NCBI RefSeq assembly: GCF_902506325.1
Contig: NZ_LR732330.1
Span: 62,001 to 126,000, forward strand
Length of the DNA: 64,000 nucleotides
Direction of reading: 5' to 3'
Source of the DNA: Limnobacter sp. 130
GTDB lineage: Bacteria > Pseudomonadota > Gammaproteobacteria > Burkholderiales > Burkholderiaceae_B
The notes below the pieces were generated by a model. The model saw only the letters and a list, made by a program, of their open reading frames with translations. It searched no databases and was not told where the DNA came from. Below are positions 8,809 to 17,203 of this stretch, one piece after another; position 1 is the first letter of the stretch; every line of letters starts with the position of its first letter. Position numbers and translations under genes: made by a program.

Positions 8809-10529
8809 CTTGAATGCAGCAGCAACTGAAGCAGGTTGATAATTAATAAGACAACCGCGATGACCTGCCACAGCACCACCGGGTTTTTTTCAATCAGTGG
8901 TTGCCTGGCCACGCTGGCTTCCAGTTTGGTGTTGGGCACGGTCAGGTCTTGCAAAAATTCGCTAAGCGCATCGTAGCGGTAGCGGGGGTTGGGCTGTAGC
9001 GCTTTGCGCAAGCAGGCTTCAACCCACAAAGGTAAGTCACGGCGCGGGTGGTTGGCTGCAATGTAGCGCATGTCGCTGTAGCTTTTTAGCGTGACCTGTT
9101 TCACGGTTTTTTCTGCAAAGGGCAGGGCGCCTGTCAGCATTTCATACACCACCACAGCCAGTGAAAACAAATCGGATTTGAATGTGCCCACTTCACCCAT
9201 CAGGTATTCGGGGGCCACATAATTCACGCTGCCTTGCGGCACTGATTTGTCCAGCGGTGAAATCAGCTCGTCTGCACCGGCAATCAGCACGGTACCGAAA
9301 TCCAGAATTTTCACGCAACCTTCGGAATTGATCATGATGTTTTCAGGCTTGATGTCCTGGTGAACCATGTCGGCTCGCTGAAATGCACGAAGCCCCGCCA
9401 CCACCTGCTTTATGATCCGCCGCACCGCGTCCATGCCGGGCTTGGGGTTGTCGTACATCCATTCCCGCAGGTTAATGCCCTCAATGTATTCGCCCAAATA
9501 GTACAAAAACTGTTTGGGGCGTTTGGGCACGTGGGTTCGCATGACATTCACGTGCTGAATACTTTGCCCCACCCATTCTTCGCGCACAAAACCGTTGAGG
9601 TACATCGCGTCTTCCGAGAAATTCAGCGACGGGGTTTTCAGGGTGAATTGCTCGCCACTTTCCGTGCAGCGCACGCGGTACATGTGGCTGCGTGTGCCAC
9701 TGAAAATAATTTCCTGCACCTCGTAGCCATCAATTTTATTGCCCACCTGCAGCACAGGCGGTATGGGCAATTGCGTCAGCTTGCGGTGCACTTCGTCCAA
9801 CGTTTCCTGGGGCAGGGCATCGACTGCCATTAACAACACGGTCAAGTTGTCATCGCTGCCCGCTTTCAAGGCAGCTTGCGCCATGTGCTTGGCCAGCAAC
9901 TCCAGATCAGTGGTTCCGTGTTGGGCAATCAGGGCCAGTAGTTCGGGGCGCTTAAGCACACCATGAACACCGTCGGTACTCAGCAACACCAGGTCACCCA
10001 CCTGCAAATCATGGGTGCTGTAGTCCAGCTCCAGGTGCCGGTCTGCACCCAATGCGCGCGACAGGTATTCCTGTCCGCGTTCAGTGCGCACATGGTCTTG
10101 TGTCAACCGTTCGATCGCATCCCCACGCACGTGATACACACGGGAATCGCCCACGTGAAAACAATGCAGGGTGTTCGATTTCAATACCACGGCAGAAAAT
10201 GTGGTCAAAAGGCTGTCGTTGTGGCTGGCGCGGTTACTGTTTTGTTGATATATCCAGGCGTTCAGGCTGGAAATAATTTGCCGGGCCGACTTGTGAACAC
10301 TCCAGGTGTAGGGCGTTGAAAAGTAATCATCGATGAAGCTGGTCACTGAAGTTTGACTGGCCACATGGGAGTCTGCACAACTGCTGACCCCATCGGCAAT
10401 GGCTGCTGCTGCACCTTTCAGCAAATTCGATTCAGCATGCCCGCACAAGGCTGCAAACGCATCCTGATTCACAGGCTTTGCGCCTGCAATGGAGTAACCA
10501 CCGAATCGAATCTGCAGTGAGGTGCTCAC
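8805..10529 (-). CDS. Bifunctional PP2C phosphatase / Ser-Thr protein kinase, membrane anchored
   Basis: 574 residues in three parts. Residues 8-238 are a PP2C-type phosphatase (NQDAF at 21-25, IADGVSS at 44-50, HVGDSR near 125-130, GSDDNLT near 224-230). Residues 265-540 are a Hanks-type kinase: K298 in the TLKTP strand, catalytic loop HQDIKPEN from 390, DFGT from 410, and a degenerate glycine loop. Residues 550-572 are a single C-terminal membrane helix, so both domains face the cytosol. It starts five bases after narK and is surely cotranscribed; this gene order recurs in assimilatory-nitrate loci and suggests control of nitrate uptake by phosphorylation (inference). Confidence 0.92.
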   Translation of the reverse strand: MSTSLQIRFGGYSIAGAKPVNQDAFAALCGHAESNLLKGAAAAIADGVSSCADSHVASQTSVTSFIDDYFSTPYTWSVHKSARQIISSLNAWIYQQNSNRASHNDSLLTTFSAVVLKSNTLHCFHVGDSRVYHVRGDAIERLTQDHVRTERGQEYLSRALGADRHLELDYSTHDLQVGDLVLLSTDGVHGVLKRPELLALIAQHGTTDLELLAKHMAQAALKAGSDDNLTVLLMAVDALPQETLDEVHRKLTQLPIPPVLQVGNKIDGYEVQEIIFSGTRSHMYRVRCTESGEQFTLKTPSLNFSEDAMYLNGFVREEWVGQSIQHVNVMRTHVPKRPKQFLYYLGEYIEGINLREWMYDNPKPGMDAVRRIIKQVVAGLRAFQRADMVHQDIKPENIMINSEGCVKILDFGTVLIAGADELISPLDKSVPQGSVNYVAPEYLMGEVGTFKSDLFSLAVVVYEMLTGALPFAEKTVKQVTLKSYSDMRYIAANHPRRDLPLWVEACLRKALQPNPRYRYDALSEFLQDLTVPNTKLEASVARQPLIEKNPVVLWQVIAVVLLIINLLQLLLHSS

Positions 10530-10534
10530 CTTTT

Positions 10535-12004
10535 TTAACCTACCTTGATCAATTCAACCGTACCGTCTTCCTTCACCTCGGCCATGTGACCTTGGGGTTC
10601 TTCCATGAATAACAGTGTAATGAAACCAAGCACAGCGGTCAGTGCAATCACGAAAAAGAAGGCCTGGTAACTGACAAACGACAGCACAGTGAGGTAAACC
10701 ACCGCACCCACATTGCCATAGGCGCCTGTCATGCCGGCAATTTGACCGGTTAGGCGGCGCTTGATCAAAGGCACTGCTGCAAACACTGCACCTTCACCGG
10801 CCTGCACAAAGAAGGAACAGGCCATGGTGGTGATCACCGCAAGCCACAATGGCCAGCTGGCGTTGGTCAAGCCCATGAGGGCGTAGCCACCAGCCAACCC
10901 GGCGGTCAGAATAAGCAGTGTGCGTTTGCGGCCAAACTTGTCGCTGATCCAGCCGCCACCCGGGCGCGACATCAGGTTCATGAAGGCATACATGGAAGCC
11001 ACCAGGCCCGCATACACTGGGCTTAACGAAAATGTTTCCAGATAGAACAACGGCAACATGGAGACCACAGCCAGTTCCGAACCGAATGTTGCGAAGTAAA
11101 GCACATTCAACACGGCCACTTGCTTGAATTTGTAACGGTGCAGTTCAGGTACAGGTGCCTTGAACACGTCGCTGTTTACCTTGTAGGCGGCGTAGCAGTC
11201 GTACACCAAAATCAGGATCAACGCGCCATAGATACCTGTTGCAGCAGCAGCCGAGAGCATGTTGACGCCTTCGGGCGACAGCTTCCATGTGAGCAAGGCG
11301 AGAGCGCCGTACATGGGCAATTTCATTAGCAGCATGAAGTAGAAATCGCTCACGCTGGTCACTTCCATACCACCGCTTTTCTTGGGCTTGAAGTAAGTGG
11401 AACCCTTGGGGGTATCGGATACATTGAAGTACCACAACACGCTAAACGCCAGGCACAGTGCGCCTGTGATTGCGATTGCATAGCGCCAGCCATCGGGGCC
11501 ACCAAACATCAGGGCCATTGTGGGCAAGAGCATGGCCGCGCCAGCGGAACCAAAGTTGCCCCAGCCACCGTAAATGCCCTCGGCCGTGCCCAATTGGTGG
11601 GCCGGAAACCATTCACTGACCATGCGAATGCCGATCACGAACCCGGCACCAATGAAACCGAGTAAAAACCGTGAAATGGCGGCTTGCGCAAAATCAGTTG
11701 AAAAGGCAAACATGAAGCACGGAAATGCAGACACAAACAGCAAGACCGCATACACAATTCGGGGGCCAAATTTGTCGGTCAGCATGCCGATCAGTATTCG
11801 GGCTGGAATGGTCAGCGCCACGTTCAGAATCAGCAGGGTTTTAACCTGTTCCTTGCTCAGGCTCAGCGACTCGGCAATGGCACCGAGCATGGGGGCATGG
11901 TTGAACCAGACGAAAAATGTAATAAAAAATACCATCCAGCTCATGTGCAGAATTTTCATTTTTCCTGCAAAAGAAAACAGATTGAGTTTTGCGTGATCGT
12001 TCAT
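10535..12004 (-). CDS. NarK/NasA-type nitrate/nitrite transporter (MFS)
   Basis: 489 residues, about twelve hydrophobic segments. Nitrate-porter features are present: [19 protein letters not shown] with the substrate arginine in TM4 region, and the glycine-rich signature [14 protein letters not shown]. These define the NNP family that imports nitrate or exchanges nitrate and nitrite. The final residues are cytosolic and acidic. First gene of a two-gene operon with the PP2C-kinase. Expression is probably set by the 5' leader, which has a terminator ending 21 bases before the ATG. No nitrate or nitrite reductase genes lie in this window. Confidence 0.92.
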   Translation of the reverse strand: MNDHAKLNLFSFAGKMKILHMSWMVFFITFFVWFNHAPMLGAIAESLSLSKEQVKTLLILNVALTIPARILIGMLTDKFGPRIVYAVLLFVSAFPCFMFAFSTDFAQAAISRFLLGFIGAGFVIGIRMVSEWFPAHQLGTAEGIYGGWGNFGSAGAAMLLPTMALMFGGPDGWRYAIAITGALCLAFSVLWYFNVSDTPKGSTYFKPKKSGGMEVTSVSDFYFMLLMKLPMYGALALLTWKLSPEGVNMLSAAAATGIYGALILILVYDCYAAYKVNSDVFKAPVPELHRYKFKQVAVLNVLYFATFGSELAVVSMLPLFYLETFSLSPVYAGLVASMYAFMNLMSRPGGGWISDKFGRKRTLLILTAGLAGGYALMGLTNASWPLWLAVITTMACSFFVQAGEGAVFAAVPLIKRRLTGQIAGMTGAYGNVGAVVYLTVLSFVSYQAFFFVIALTAVLGFITLLFMEEPQGHMAEVKEDGTVELIKVG

Positions 12005-12025
12005 GGCGCGTGCTCACTTTGAATT

Positions 12026-12084
12026 AAAAATAAAAAGCGCCCACCCTTGATACGAATCTGTCGATTGAATCAATAGGTGAGCGC
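12026..12084 (-). terminator. Intrinsic terminator/attenuator in the narK leader
   Basis: On the minus strand, GCGCTCACC pairs with GGGTGGGCGC (allowing one G-U pair and one bulged base), extended inside by TTGAT/ATCAA, and is followed by TTTTTATTTTT at 12036-12026. This is a full intrinsic terminator placed between any narK promoter and the narK ATG at 12004, the arrangement expected for transcription attenuation. Confidence 0.8.
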
Positions 12085-12204
12085 CGTTGCCCGTTTTTGC
12101 TGCATTGAATTGTTGTTTCGCACTTAAAAAGTGCGGGCAATCCTCTCGAACAGTGCAAATTCCATCTTTGGAATGCATTTTGTCCGTATGCATGTTGCAA
12201 TGCA
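12085..12204 (-). promoter_or_regulatory. narK leader with ANTAR-type hexaloop hairpin
   Basis: Upstream of the terminator the minus-strand leader has a hairpin ATTCC-AAAGAT-GGAAT (12174-12159) whose six-base loop has A at position 1 and G at position 4, the identity rule known for RNA targets of ANTAR antiterminators such as NasR. A second hairpin with a hexaloop, TGCAT-TGCAAC-ATGCA (12204-12189), lacks A1/G4. TTGCCCG at 12141-12135 can pair with CGGGCAA at 12093-12087. No protein gene is believable in 12005-12319, so this 315-base gap is read as regulatory leader and promoter region. Confidence 0.55.
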
Positions 12205-12319
12205 GAAAACGTGCCAACTCAGCAACACTGAACCAAGGCGATCTGTTGTTGTCTATGAAATATCGATAAAATAAAGTGGGTTTTACCAGTAGCAACGTCA
12301 GCAGTGAAAGGTGATTCAA

Positions 12320-12982
12320 ATGCGAATGTTTAGCGTGTCAACAAGTGTTGTGGTCGGGTCTGCATTGCTTTTGAGTGCGTGCGTGTCCATGTACAGCGTC
12401 CGACCCGTGGTGGCCGAGAATCAGATACCCGTTCAAAATCAGGGTTTCGAGTCGCTAAGCTCAAAGAAAAAGCACATGGTGCAAGTGGGTTCCGTTTACA
12501 ACTCAATGCGGCAGTTTGACAATCCGCGCTTCAATGTCACTTTTGTCAATAACGGAAAATTTCCGGTCGAGTTTTCAACTGAAAACGTCACTGTGACCTT
12601 CAACGGTGAGCCAGCCGCTGTGGTCAGTTACGAGGCGCAAATCCAGGATGTACAGAATCGCTTGTCCTTCTATGGCATGCGAGCCCCCATTTTTTATTCG
12701 CCTTTTTATCACTCACCATTTCATCGTGGTTTTCATGGTGGCAGTGTGTTTTTGCACACCGACTTCAATGACCGTGTAGACGTTCAGCAGGCGTTTGCCG
12801 ATTTTGAGCGGATTCAAAAGTACAGCTTGAAACCCAGGGTGGTTCGCCCTGGTGAGCAAACACAGGGCGAGATAATTGTGTCCAGAAAATTGTCGGCCAG
12901 CAGTGCGCAAGACATTACGGTGACTGTGCGTGTTGATGACGACACGCACAAATTTGATTTTGGTTACCTTCAAACAAACTGA
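12320..12982 (+). CDS. Hypothetical lipoprotein
   Basis: 220 residues. Signal peptide with lipobox LLLSAC at about 16-21. The body looks beta-rich with an aromatic/His-rich stretch (YSPFYHSPFHRGFHGG) around 125-140 that could bind metal or be surface loop. I do not recognise a family. A GTG at 12311 is in frame, but AAAGG at 12307-12311 is placed correctly (eight bases) for the ATG at 12320, which also gives a better signal peptide. Its stop is 11 bases from the convergent coiled-coil gene. Confidence 0.75.
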   Translation: MRMFSVSTSVVVGSALLLSACVSMYSVRPVVAENQIPVQNQGFESLSSKKKHMVQVGSVYNSMRQFDNPRFNVTFVNNGKFPVEFSTENVTVTFNGEPAAVVSYEAQIQDVQNRLSFYGMRAPIFYSPFYHSPFHRGFHGGSVFLHTDFNDRVDVQQAFADFERIQKYSLKPRVVRPGEQTQGEIIVSRKLSASSAQDITVTVRVDDDTHKFDFGYLQTN

Positions 12983-12993
12983 GTTGAACCAGC

Positions 12994-13239
12994 TCACTGG
13001 AGTTCAGCGATTTTCCTGAACTCCTGAAGTTTGGTACGCAAAAACAGAATCATTGCCTCTCGGTCGTGTAGTTCAGCGCTCAGGTATTCAACCACAGTAG
13101 AAAGTTGTTCCACCTCGGCAGATCGTTTTTGTATCAACTCACTGGCACGCTCTTGCAGCTTGGCCAACTGCCTGCACAGGGCGTCATTTTCAATTAACAA
13201 AGTATCCATCGATTTGTTCATGCAGGCAGCGGCTTTCAT
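12994..13239 (-). CDS. Small coiled-coil protein of unknown function
   Basis: 81 residues, soluble, almost entirely heptad-like helix from about residue 12 to 75 (LLIENDALCRQL, LQERASELIQKR, LSTVVEYLSAEL), so a dimeric coiled coil is likely. AAGGAA sits seven bases before the ATG. It follows the 86-residue gene by 20 bases on the same strand and probably shares its Fur-type promoter. No family recognised; a structural or adaptor partner for the upstream small protein is only a guess. Confidence 0.65.
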   Translation of the reverse strand: MKAAACMNKSMDTLLIENDALCRQLAKLQERASELIQKRSAEVEQLSTVVEYLSAELHDREAMILFLRTKLQEFRKIAELQ

Positions 13240-13259
13240 GGTGCGATTCCTTTGTTGAA

Positions 13260-13520
13260 TCAGTGCAGGGCGCCACCTGCAACAGGCCGGTTGTGGCTTT
13301 GCAGGGTGGGGTGCTCCAAAGCTTTTTTAATTCGTTGAATTTCGGCTTGCGCAAAGCCCATCATGCCCAGTAAATCCCGAAAGGCCTTGGCTTCAAAGCG
13401 CATGGTCATGTAGTGAAGGCACAGTGAGACCACCTCTGTTTCTTGACAGTAATAGACTGAGCCATTTTCACTACCGGCTAACCACTGGCCAAGTTGGGCG
13501 GTACAGTTTTCCTGCTGCAT
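13260..13520 (-). CDS. Small protein behind a Fur box, unknown function
   Basis: 86 residues, four cysteines or fewer, no signal peptide. The core reads as a short beta-hairpin (VYYCQETEVVSLCLHYMTM) followed by helices (EAKAFRDLLGMMGF, EIQRIKKALEH). I cannot name a family. GGGAG lies six bases upstream of the ATG at 13520, and a strong Fur-like site lies 39-57 bases upstream, so the gene should be induced when iron is scarce. It leads a probable two-gene operon with the coiled-coil protein. Confidence 0.7.
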   Translation of the reverse strand: MQQENCTAQLGQWLAGSENGSVYYCQETEVVSLCLHYMTMRFEAKAFRDLLGMMGFAQAEIQRIKKALEHPTLQSHNRPVAGGALH

Positions 13521-13558
13521 GAAGAACTCCCGTTTTATTCAAATGAGAATTCATCGTA

Positions 13559-13577
13559 AATGATAACTATTATCAAT
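13559..13577 (-). promoter_or_regulatory. Fur box
   Basis: Reading the minus strand, ATTGATAATAGTTATCATT is a near-perfect inverted repeat (GATAAT...ATTATC type) matching most positions of the classic 19-bp Fur site. A second AT-rich partial copy (AATGAGAATTCAT) lies next to it at 13542-13554. Placement in the short gap before the ATG at 13520 fits iron-dependent repression of the small-gene operon. Confidence 0.7.
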
Positions 13578-13614
13578 ACAAGTGGTTTTTTGAGATTTTT
13601 AGTGCAGACGGTGT

Positions 13615-14622
13615 CTAGTTGATGCTCACCTTGCGAACAACTGTCAATTTGTTGCCGACGGGACTGTTTTGTTCACCCAGAATCCCTTTCTCGGTCACCA
13701 ACAAATCGGTGTTTGAAAACAGGGGCGGTCGCCCCTGCATGACTTGAGACGTACCTGTTGAGAAGGTCAGTGGATTAAAACCATCCACTTGCTCGCCCAG
13801 GAAGTTAAGTTTGATGACCTGACCGGTGAAAAAGTAACTTACCGCGAAGCCATCGGAAAGAATTGAGAAATCATCGGGCAAACTTTCCAGTGTTGCCAAC
13901 ACCAAGGGCATACCAGCCGAACCGTCTTTTTGAATTGGCACCACATTCAAACGGCCCAAGTTGGGTATTTCAGAATCAGTGAAGTAAAGCAGGTTGCCAC
14001 GGCGTTGAATACCATTTGGAAAACGACCAGCCAGGTCTAGCCAGGTGGTCTGGTTGTCAACTTTCAGCGGATTGTTGGCAGCCATTTTAAGCTTCACGAT
14101 CTTCGGTGAAGGTAATCCCCCAGTGGCGATCGGACCATCTACTGCGTACAGTGTTTGGCCATCACCGCTGCTGGTAAGCCCGTTGGCCAAAGCCATGCTG
14201 TCGTAATTGAACACAGGTGCAATCAACGTCGGTGATTGATTCAGCGCCCCGGCCCACAGGGTGCCGTCACCGCAGTTGGCATACAGGGTGTTTCTGGCAA
14301 TTGCCAAGCCAGTGAAATTGCAAGTCCCGTTCGATACCGTCTTGGCCACAAATTCATTGTTGGTTTTTACGACCTCGATCACGGACTGCCCACCGGATAC
14401 AAACAGTCGCCCATCATTTGAGAAAATCATGTTCTCGGCATCGGGAACGGTCAGTAATTCTTGCAGGCTTGCACACGCGTTGTTAAAGCAAGGTGAGTTC
14501 TGTTCAAGTGACGATGCGGTGGTGCGTGTTGTCGGCCCAGCCACAGGCTCTTCACCCGTGCAGGCAACCAACGTAGGCAGCAACAGGAAAAGCGGACAGG
14601 CAAGCAAGGGGCGAATGCGCAT
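13615..14622 (-). CDS. Lipoprotein with SMP-30/gluconolactonase-like beta-propeller
   Basis: 335 residues. Signal peptide ending TLVAC makes it a lipoprotein. The body has repeated beta-strand units with Asn/Asp-Gly turns (FSNDGRLFVSGG, NGLTSSGDGQTLYAVD, NGIQRRGNLLYFTDS) typical of six-bladed propellers of the SMP-30/strictosidine-synthase superfamily. No catalytic activity can be deduced; many such lipoproteins are binding or lactonase-like. It is divergent from the NlpE-META gene. Confidence 0.65.
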   Translation of the reverse strand: MRIRPLLACPLFLLLPTLVACTGEEPVAGPTTRTTASSLEQNSPCFNNACASLQELLTVPDAENMIFSNDGRLFVSGGQSVIEVVKTNNEFVAKTVSNGTCNFTGLAIARNTLYANCGDGTLWAGALNQSPTLIAPVFNYDSMALANGLTSSGDGQTLYAVDGPIATGGLPSPKIVKLKMAANNPLKVDNQTTWLDLAGRFPNGIQRRGNLLYFTDSEIPNLGRLNVVPIQKDGSAGMPLVLATLESLPDDFSILSDGFAVSYFFTGQVIKLNFLGEQVDGFNPLTFSTGTSQVMQGRPPLFSNTDLLVTEKGILGEQNSPVGNKLTVVRKVSIN

Positions 14623-14714
14623 ACAAGAAACTCCAGATGAGATGAAACTTGTACTTTGTCGGCAAAAGTTTGGATGTAATAATGAAGAAAAGACAACTTG
14701 GCTGGAGAAGCGTG

Positions 14715-15764
14715 ATGTTTAAAAAACTCGATGCAGGACTGCTATTGGCGTTGGTATTTTTCTGGTCTGGCGCGGTGAAAGCCACTGAAGCCGTGCCTGT
14801 GCCGCTAACCCAGTTGCCGGCCACGTTTAAAGGCAATTTGCCATGCGCCAACTGTGAAGGCATTCAAACAAATATTACCTTGCAAGCCGATGGCAGCTTT
14901 TTCTCTCGCCAAATCTATACGGGGCAACCGGCTCCCAATCAAGCAAATGATTTGGGACGTTGGGTGATGTCGCATCATGGCAATGTGTTGGTCATGCAGG
15001 GACAAAACTCACAAATCCGATATTTTCGGGTGAAATCCGCTGAGGCAATTGAAATGCTGGATCTGGAAGCGCGAACCATTTTTTCAGATCTCAACTACCA
15101 GTTAGTGCGCACTGCATCTGTTGACTCTCTGGATTTGAAACTGTTTCCGCTTAACGGACTTTATCAATATCTGGCAGATGCAGCCCTGTTTACCGAATGT
15201 GCAAGTGGACTGGCTTTTCCGGTGGTGCCCACTGGCGACAATATAAAGCTCGAACAGGCTTATCTGCAGCGCCGCGATCAACCTGCTCAAGCGCTTTTGG
15301 CCACACTGTATGCACACATCAAGCCCGCACCTTCCATGGAAGGCAATCGCTTGGTGCCCAGCGTGCATCCCTTGCGTTTTGAGTCCATCGCACAAGCAGA
15401 TTGTTCCCCACGCTTGTATTCAGCCAATTTGAAAGATCAATTCTGGACACTGGTCCAACTCAGCGGAAAGCCCGTGGTGTTGCCCGAGAATGGGCGTCCA
15501 CCAGGCTTGATGTTTCATGCGGAGAACAACCGTTTGAGTGGTTCGGGCGGCTGCAACCAGCTTGTGGGCACTTATTCGGTGGAAGGGAATTCGATTCAGA
15601 CCAACATGATTGCCGCCACCCGCATGGCTTGTTTGCAAGCAGGCAACGTCGATGATGAATTAATCATGACGCTGACCCAGGTTAAAAGCTGGAACATTCT
15701 GGGCCAGCGTATGGAGTTGTACGACCAGCTTGGACGTTTGCTGGTCCGGTTCGAAGCGCGTTGA
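14715..15764 (+). CDS. Periplasmic NlpE-N / META domain fusion protein
   Basis: 349 residues. A Sec signal peptide ends near AVKA. Residues about 30-125 match NlpE: FKGNLPCANCEGIQ with the C-x-x-C pair, then the GTW-like GRWVMS and EMLDLEARTI strands. Residues about 240-349 match the META/HslJ fold (LSGSGGCNQLVGTYSVEGN, ATRMACL). The middle segment has two more cysteines. NlpE senses surface adhesion and copper stress, and META proteins are linked to heat or novobiocin tolerance; combining both suggests an envelope-stress protein. GGAGAAG precedes the ATG at 14715, favoured over upstream in-frame starts. No lipobox cysteine is present. Confidence 0.8.
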   Translation: MFKKLDAGLLLALVFFWSGAVKATEAVPVPLTQLPATFKGNLPCANCEGIQTNITLQADGSFFSRQIYTGQPAPNQANDLGRWVMSHHGNVLVMQGQNSQIRYFRVKSAEAIEMLDLEARTIFSDLNYQLVRTASVDSLDLKLFPLNGLYQYLADAALFTECASGLAFPVVPTGDNIKLEQAYLQRRDQPAQALLATLYAHIKPAPSMEGNRLVPSVHPLRFESIAQADCSPRLYSANLKDQFWTLVQLSGKPVVLPENGRPPGLMFHAENNRLSGSGGCNQLVGTYSVEGNSIQTNMIAATRMACLQAGNVDDELIMTLTQVKSWNILGQRMELYDQLGRLLVRFEAR

Positions 15765-15787
15765 ACGGCAGTCGCTTTGTGGCCTGA

Positions 15788-17011
15788 TCAGTTTGGCAGC
15801 AACTCAAAGGTAAGGCCTGCGTGTTGTTGCAACCTGCCGATCAGTTGTTCGCCCATGAGCGAAGCGGGGGTCCAGAATCCGCCTGGCTGTTCCTGAATGT
15901 CCAAAGCCAGGCAGACCGCCGCCTCACCCAGCATTTTCCCGGTTGAACCATAACCAGGGTCCATGTCTCCGGTCACTTTTGCGGTCAGCTTGCTGCCTTT
16001 GCTGCCTGTGCCGTAAAAGCGAAGATCATACGAGCCACGTTTCTGAGAACTTTCGTTTGGCCCTTCGCCAGGTTTGGGTACCACAAACTTTTCAAGCGCC
16101 CAGCGTGTTGGTGGCAGTGCAGCACCGATCAAAAAGCCAGCCATACCACCGGCCAGCCCCATTGCCGTTAGTCGGCCTTTGAATCCGTTGCCAGTCATCA
16201 TGGCTTCATCGTATTTGAATTCTTTGCCATACCCATAGTTTTGCAGGGCATTGCTTCGATGGACCACGCGCGTGTTGATGCCCGCCATCACAAAAGGAGC
16301 CAGCCAGCTTTTAGCAACAGGGTCAAACTCTGCAAAGCTCACATTGGGTTGGCGTGCAGCCAGGCGGGCAGGGGAGATCAAATAAGGATTGGCCAGTTTT
16401 TTCGCGAGAGAGCGGTCGGCTGCAACTTCGCGGGTCACGTTGATCATGCTGGCCACGGTGCCACCCGAAAACTCACCTTTCAGTTTTCTAACCCGCATGC
16501 GGATTTGTTGGCAAGGCTCGCCATATTGCACGCTGGCTGCTTTCTGCAAAAACAACACCCCAAGATCCGAGGGGATTGAATCGAATCCACAGCAATGCAC
16601 AATGCGTGCGCCGCTTTTTTTGGCTGTTTCTTCATGGGCCTCGATCATTCGCGCAATCCATTGCACCTCACCGGTCAGGTCGCAATAATCGGTTCCCGTT
16701 TCGGCACAAATTTTCACCAGGCTTGAGCCATAAAGGGCGTAAGGCCCAACAGTTGAAACAACCACTTTGGTTTTGGCACACAGGGTTTGCAGGTCATCTT
16801 CTTTGCTGGCATTGGCCAACACAACAGGAAGTTCACGGGCCTGTTCGCCCAAGCGATTTTTAAGCACAGCCAGCTTATCGGAGTCACGACCAGCAATGGC
16901 CCATTTGATTTCGCCATTCAGGCCATGTCGCTTCCACAAATACTGCACCAGAATCTGGCCCACAAAGCTGGTTGCTCCAAAGACAATCAAATCGAATTCT
17001 TTGTTTTTCAT
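15788..17011 (-). CDS. Saccharopine-dehydrogenase-like / trans-acting enoyl reductase family protein
   Basis: 407 residues. N-terminal Rossmann fold: FGATSFVGQILVQYL near 11-25, then AGRDSDKL, and VVSTVGPYALYGSSLV near 85-100 followed by YCDLTGE, the hallmark order of the saccharopine dehydrogenase NADP-binding family, including the trans-acting enoyl reductases of mycobacterial lipid synthesis. A hydrophobic segment near 280-305 may associate with membrane. Substrate unknown; lipid or polyketide reduction is plausible but not shown by context. It stands alone on this strand. Confidence 0.85.
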   Translation of the reverse strand: MKNKEFDLIVFGATSFVGQILVQYLWKRHGLNGEIKWAIAGRDSDKLAVLKNRLGEQARELPVVLANASKEDDLQTLCAKTKVVVSTVGPYALYGSSLVKICAETGTDYCDLTGEVQWIARMIEAHEETAKKSGARIVHCCGFDSIPSDLGVLFLQKAASVQYGEPCQQIRMRVRKLKGEFSGGTVASMINVTREVAADRSLAKKLANPYLISPARLAARQPNVSFAEFDPVAKSWLAPFVMAGINTRVVHRSNALQNYGYGKEFKYDEAMMTGNGFKGRLTAMGLAGGMAGFLIGAALPPTRWALEKFVVPKPGEGPNESSQKRGSYDLRFYGTGSKGSKLTAKVTGDMDPGYGSTGKMLGEAAVCLALDIQEQPGGFWTPASLMGEQLIGRLQQHAGLTFELLPN

Positions 17012-17203
17012 TGCACTGTATCTCCTGAAGTTATTGTGTTTTGCGAGATTCTCTCACACTCAATAAACCTTGTACTGATATTCCGAATACTGATTATTTA
17101 TAGGCCCAAAGGGTGATAAGCAGTGACCGGAGCTTTAACCCGATCGGGGGGACGCAAATTGGATGTGGAATATTTAAGGTGAGTCCATACTTTGGAGAAC
17201 TCC

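Noticed and set aside
12014-12319. A 101-codon open frame on the minus strand upstream of narK
   Set aside because: It spans the leader hairpins and terminator, shows no family resemblance or ribosome site, and has noncoding-like composition.
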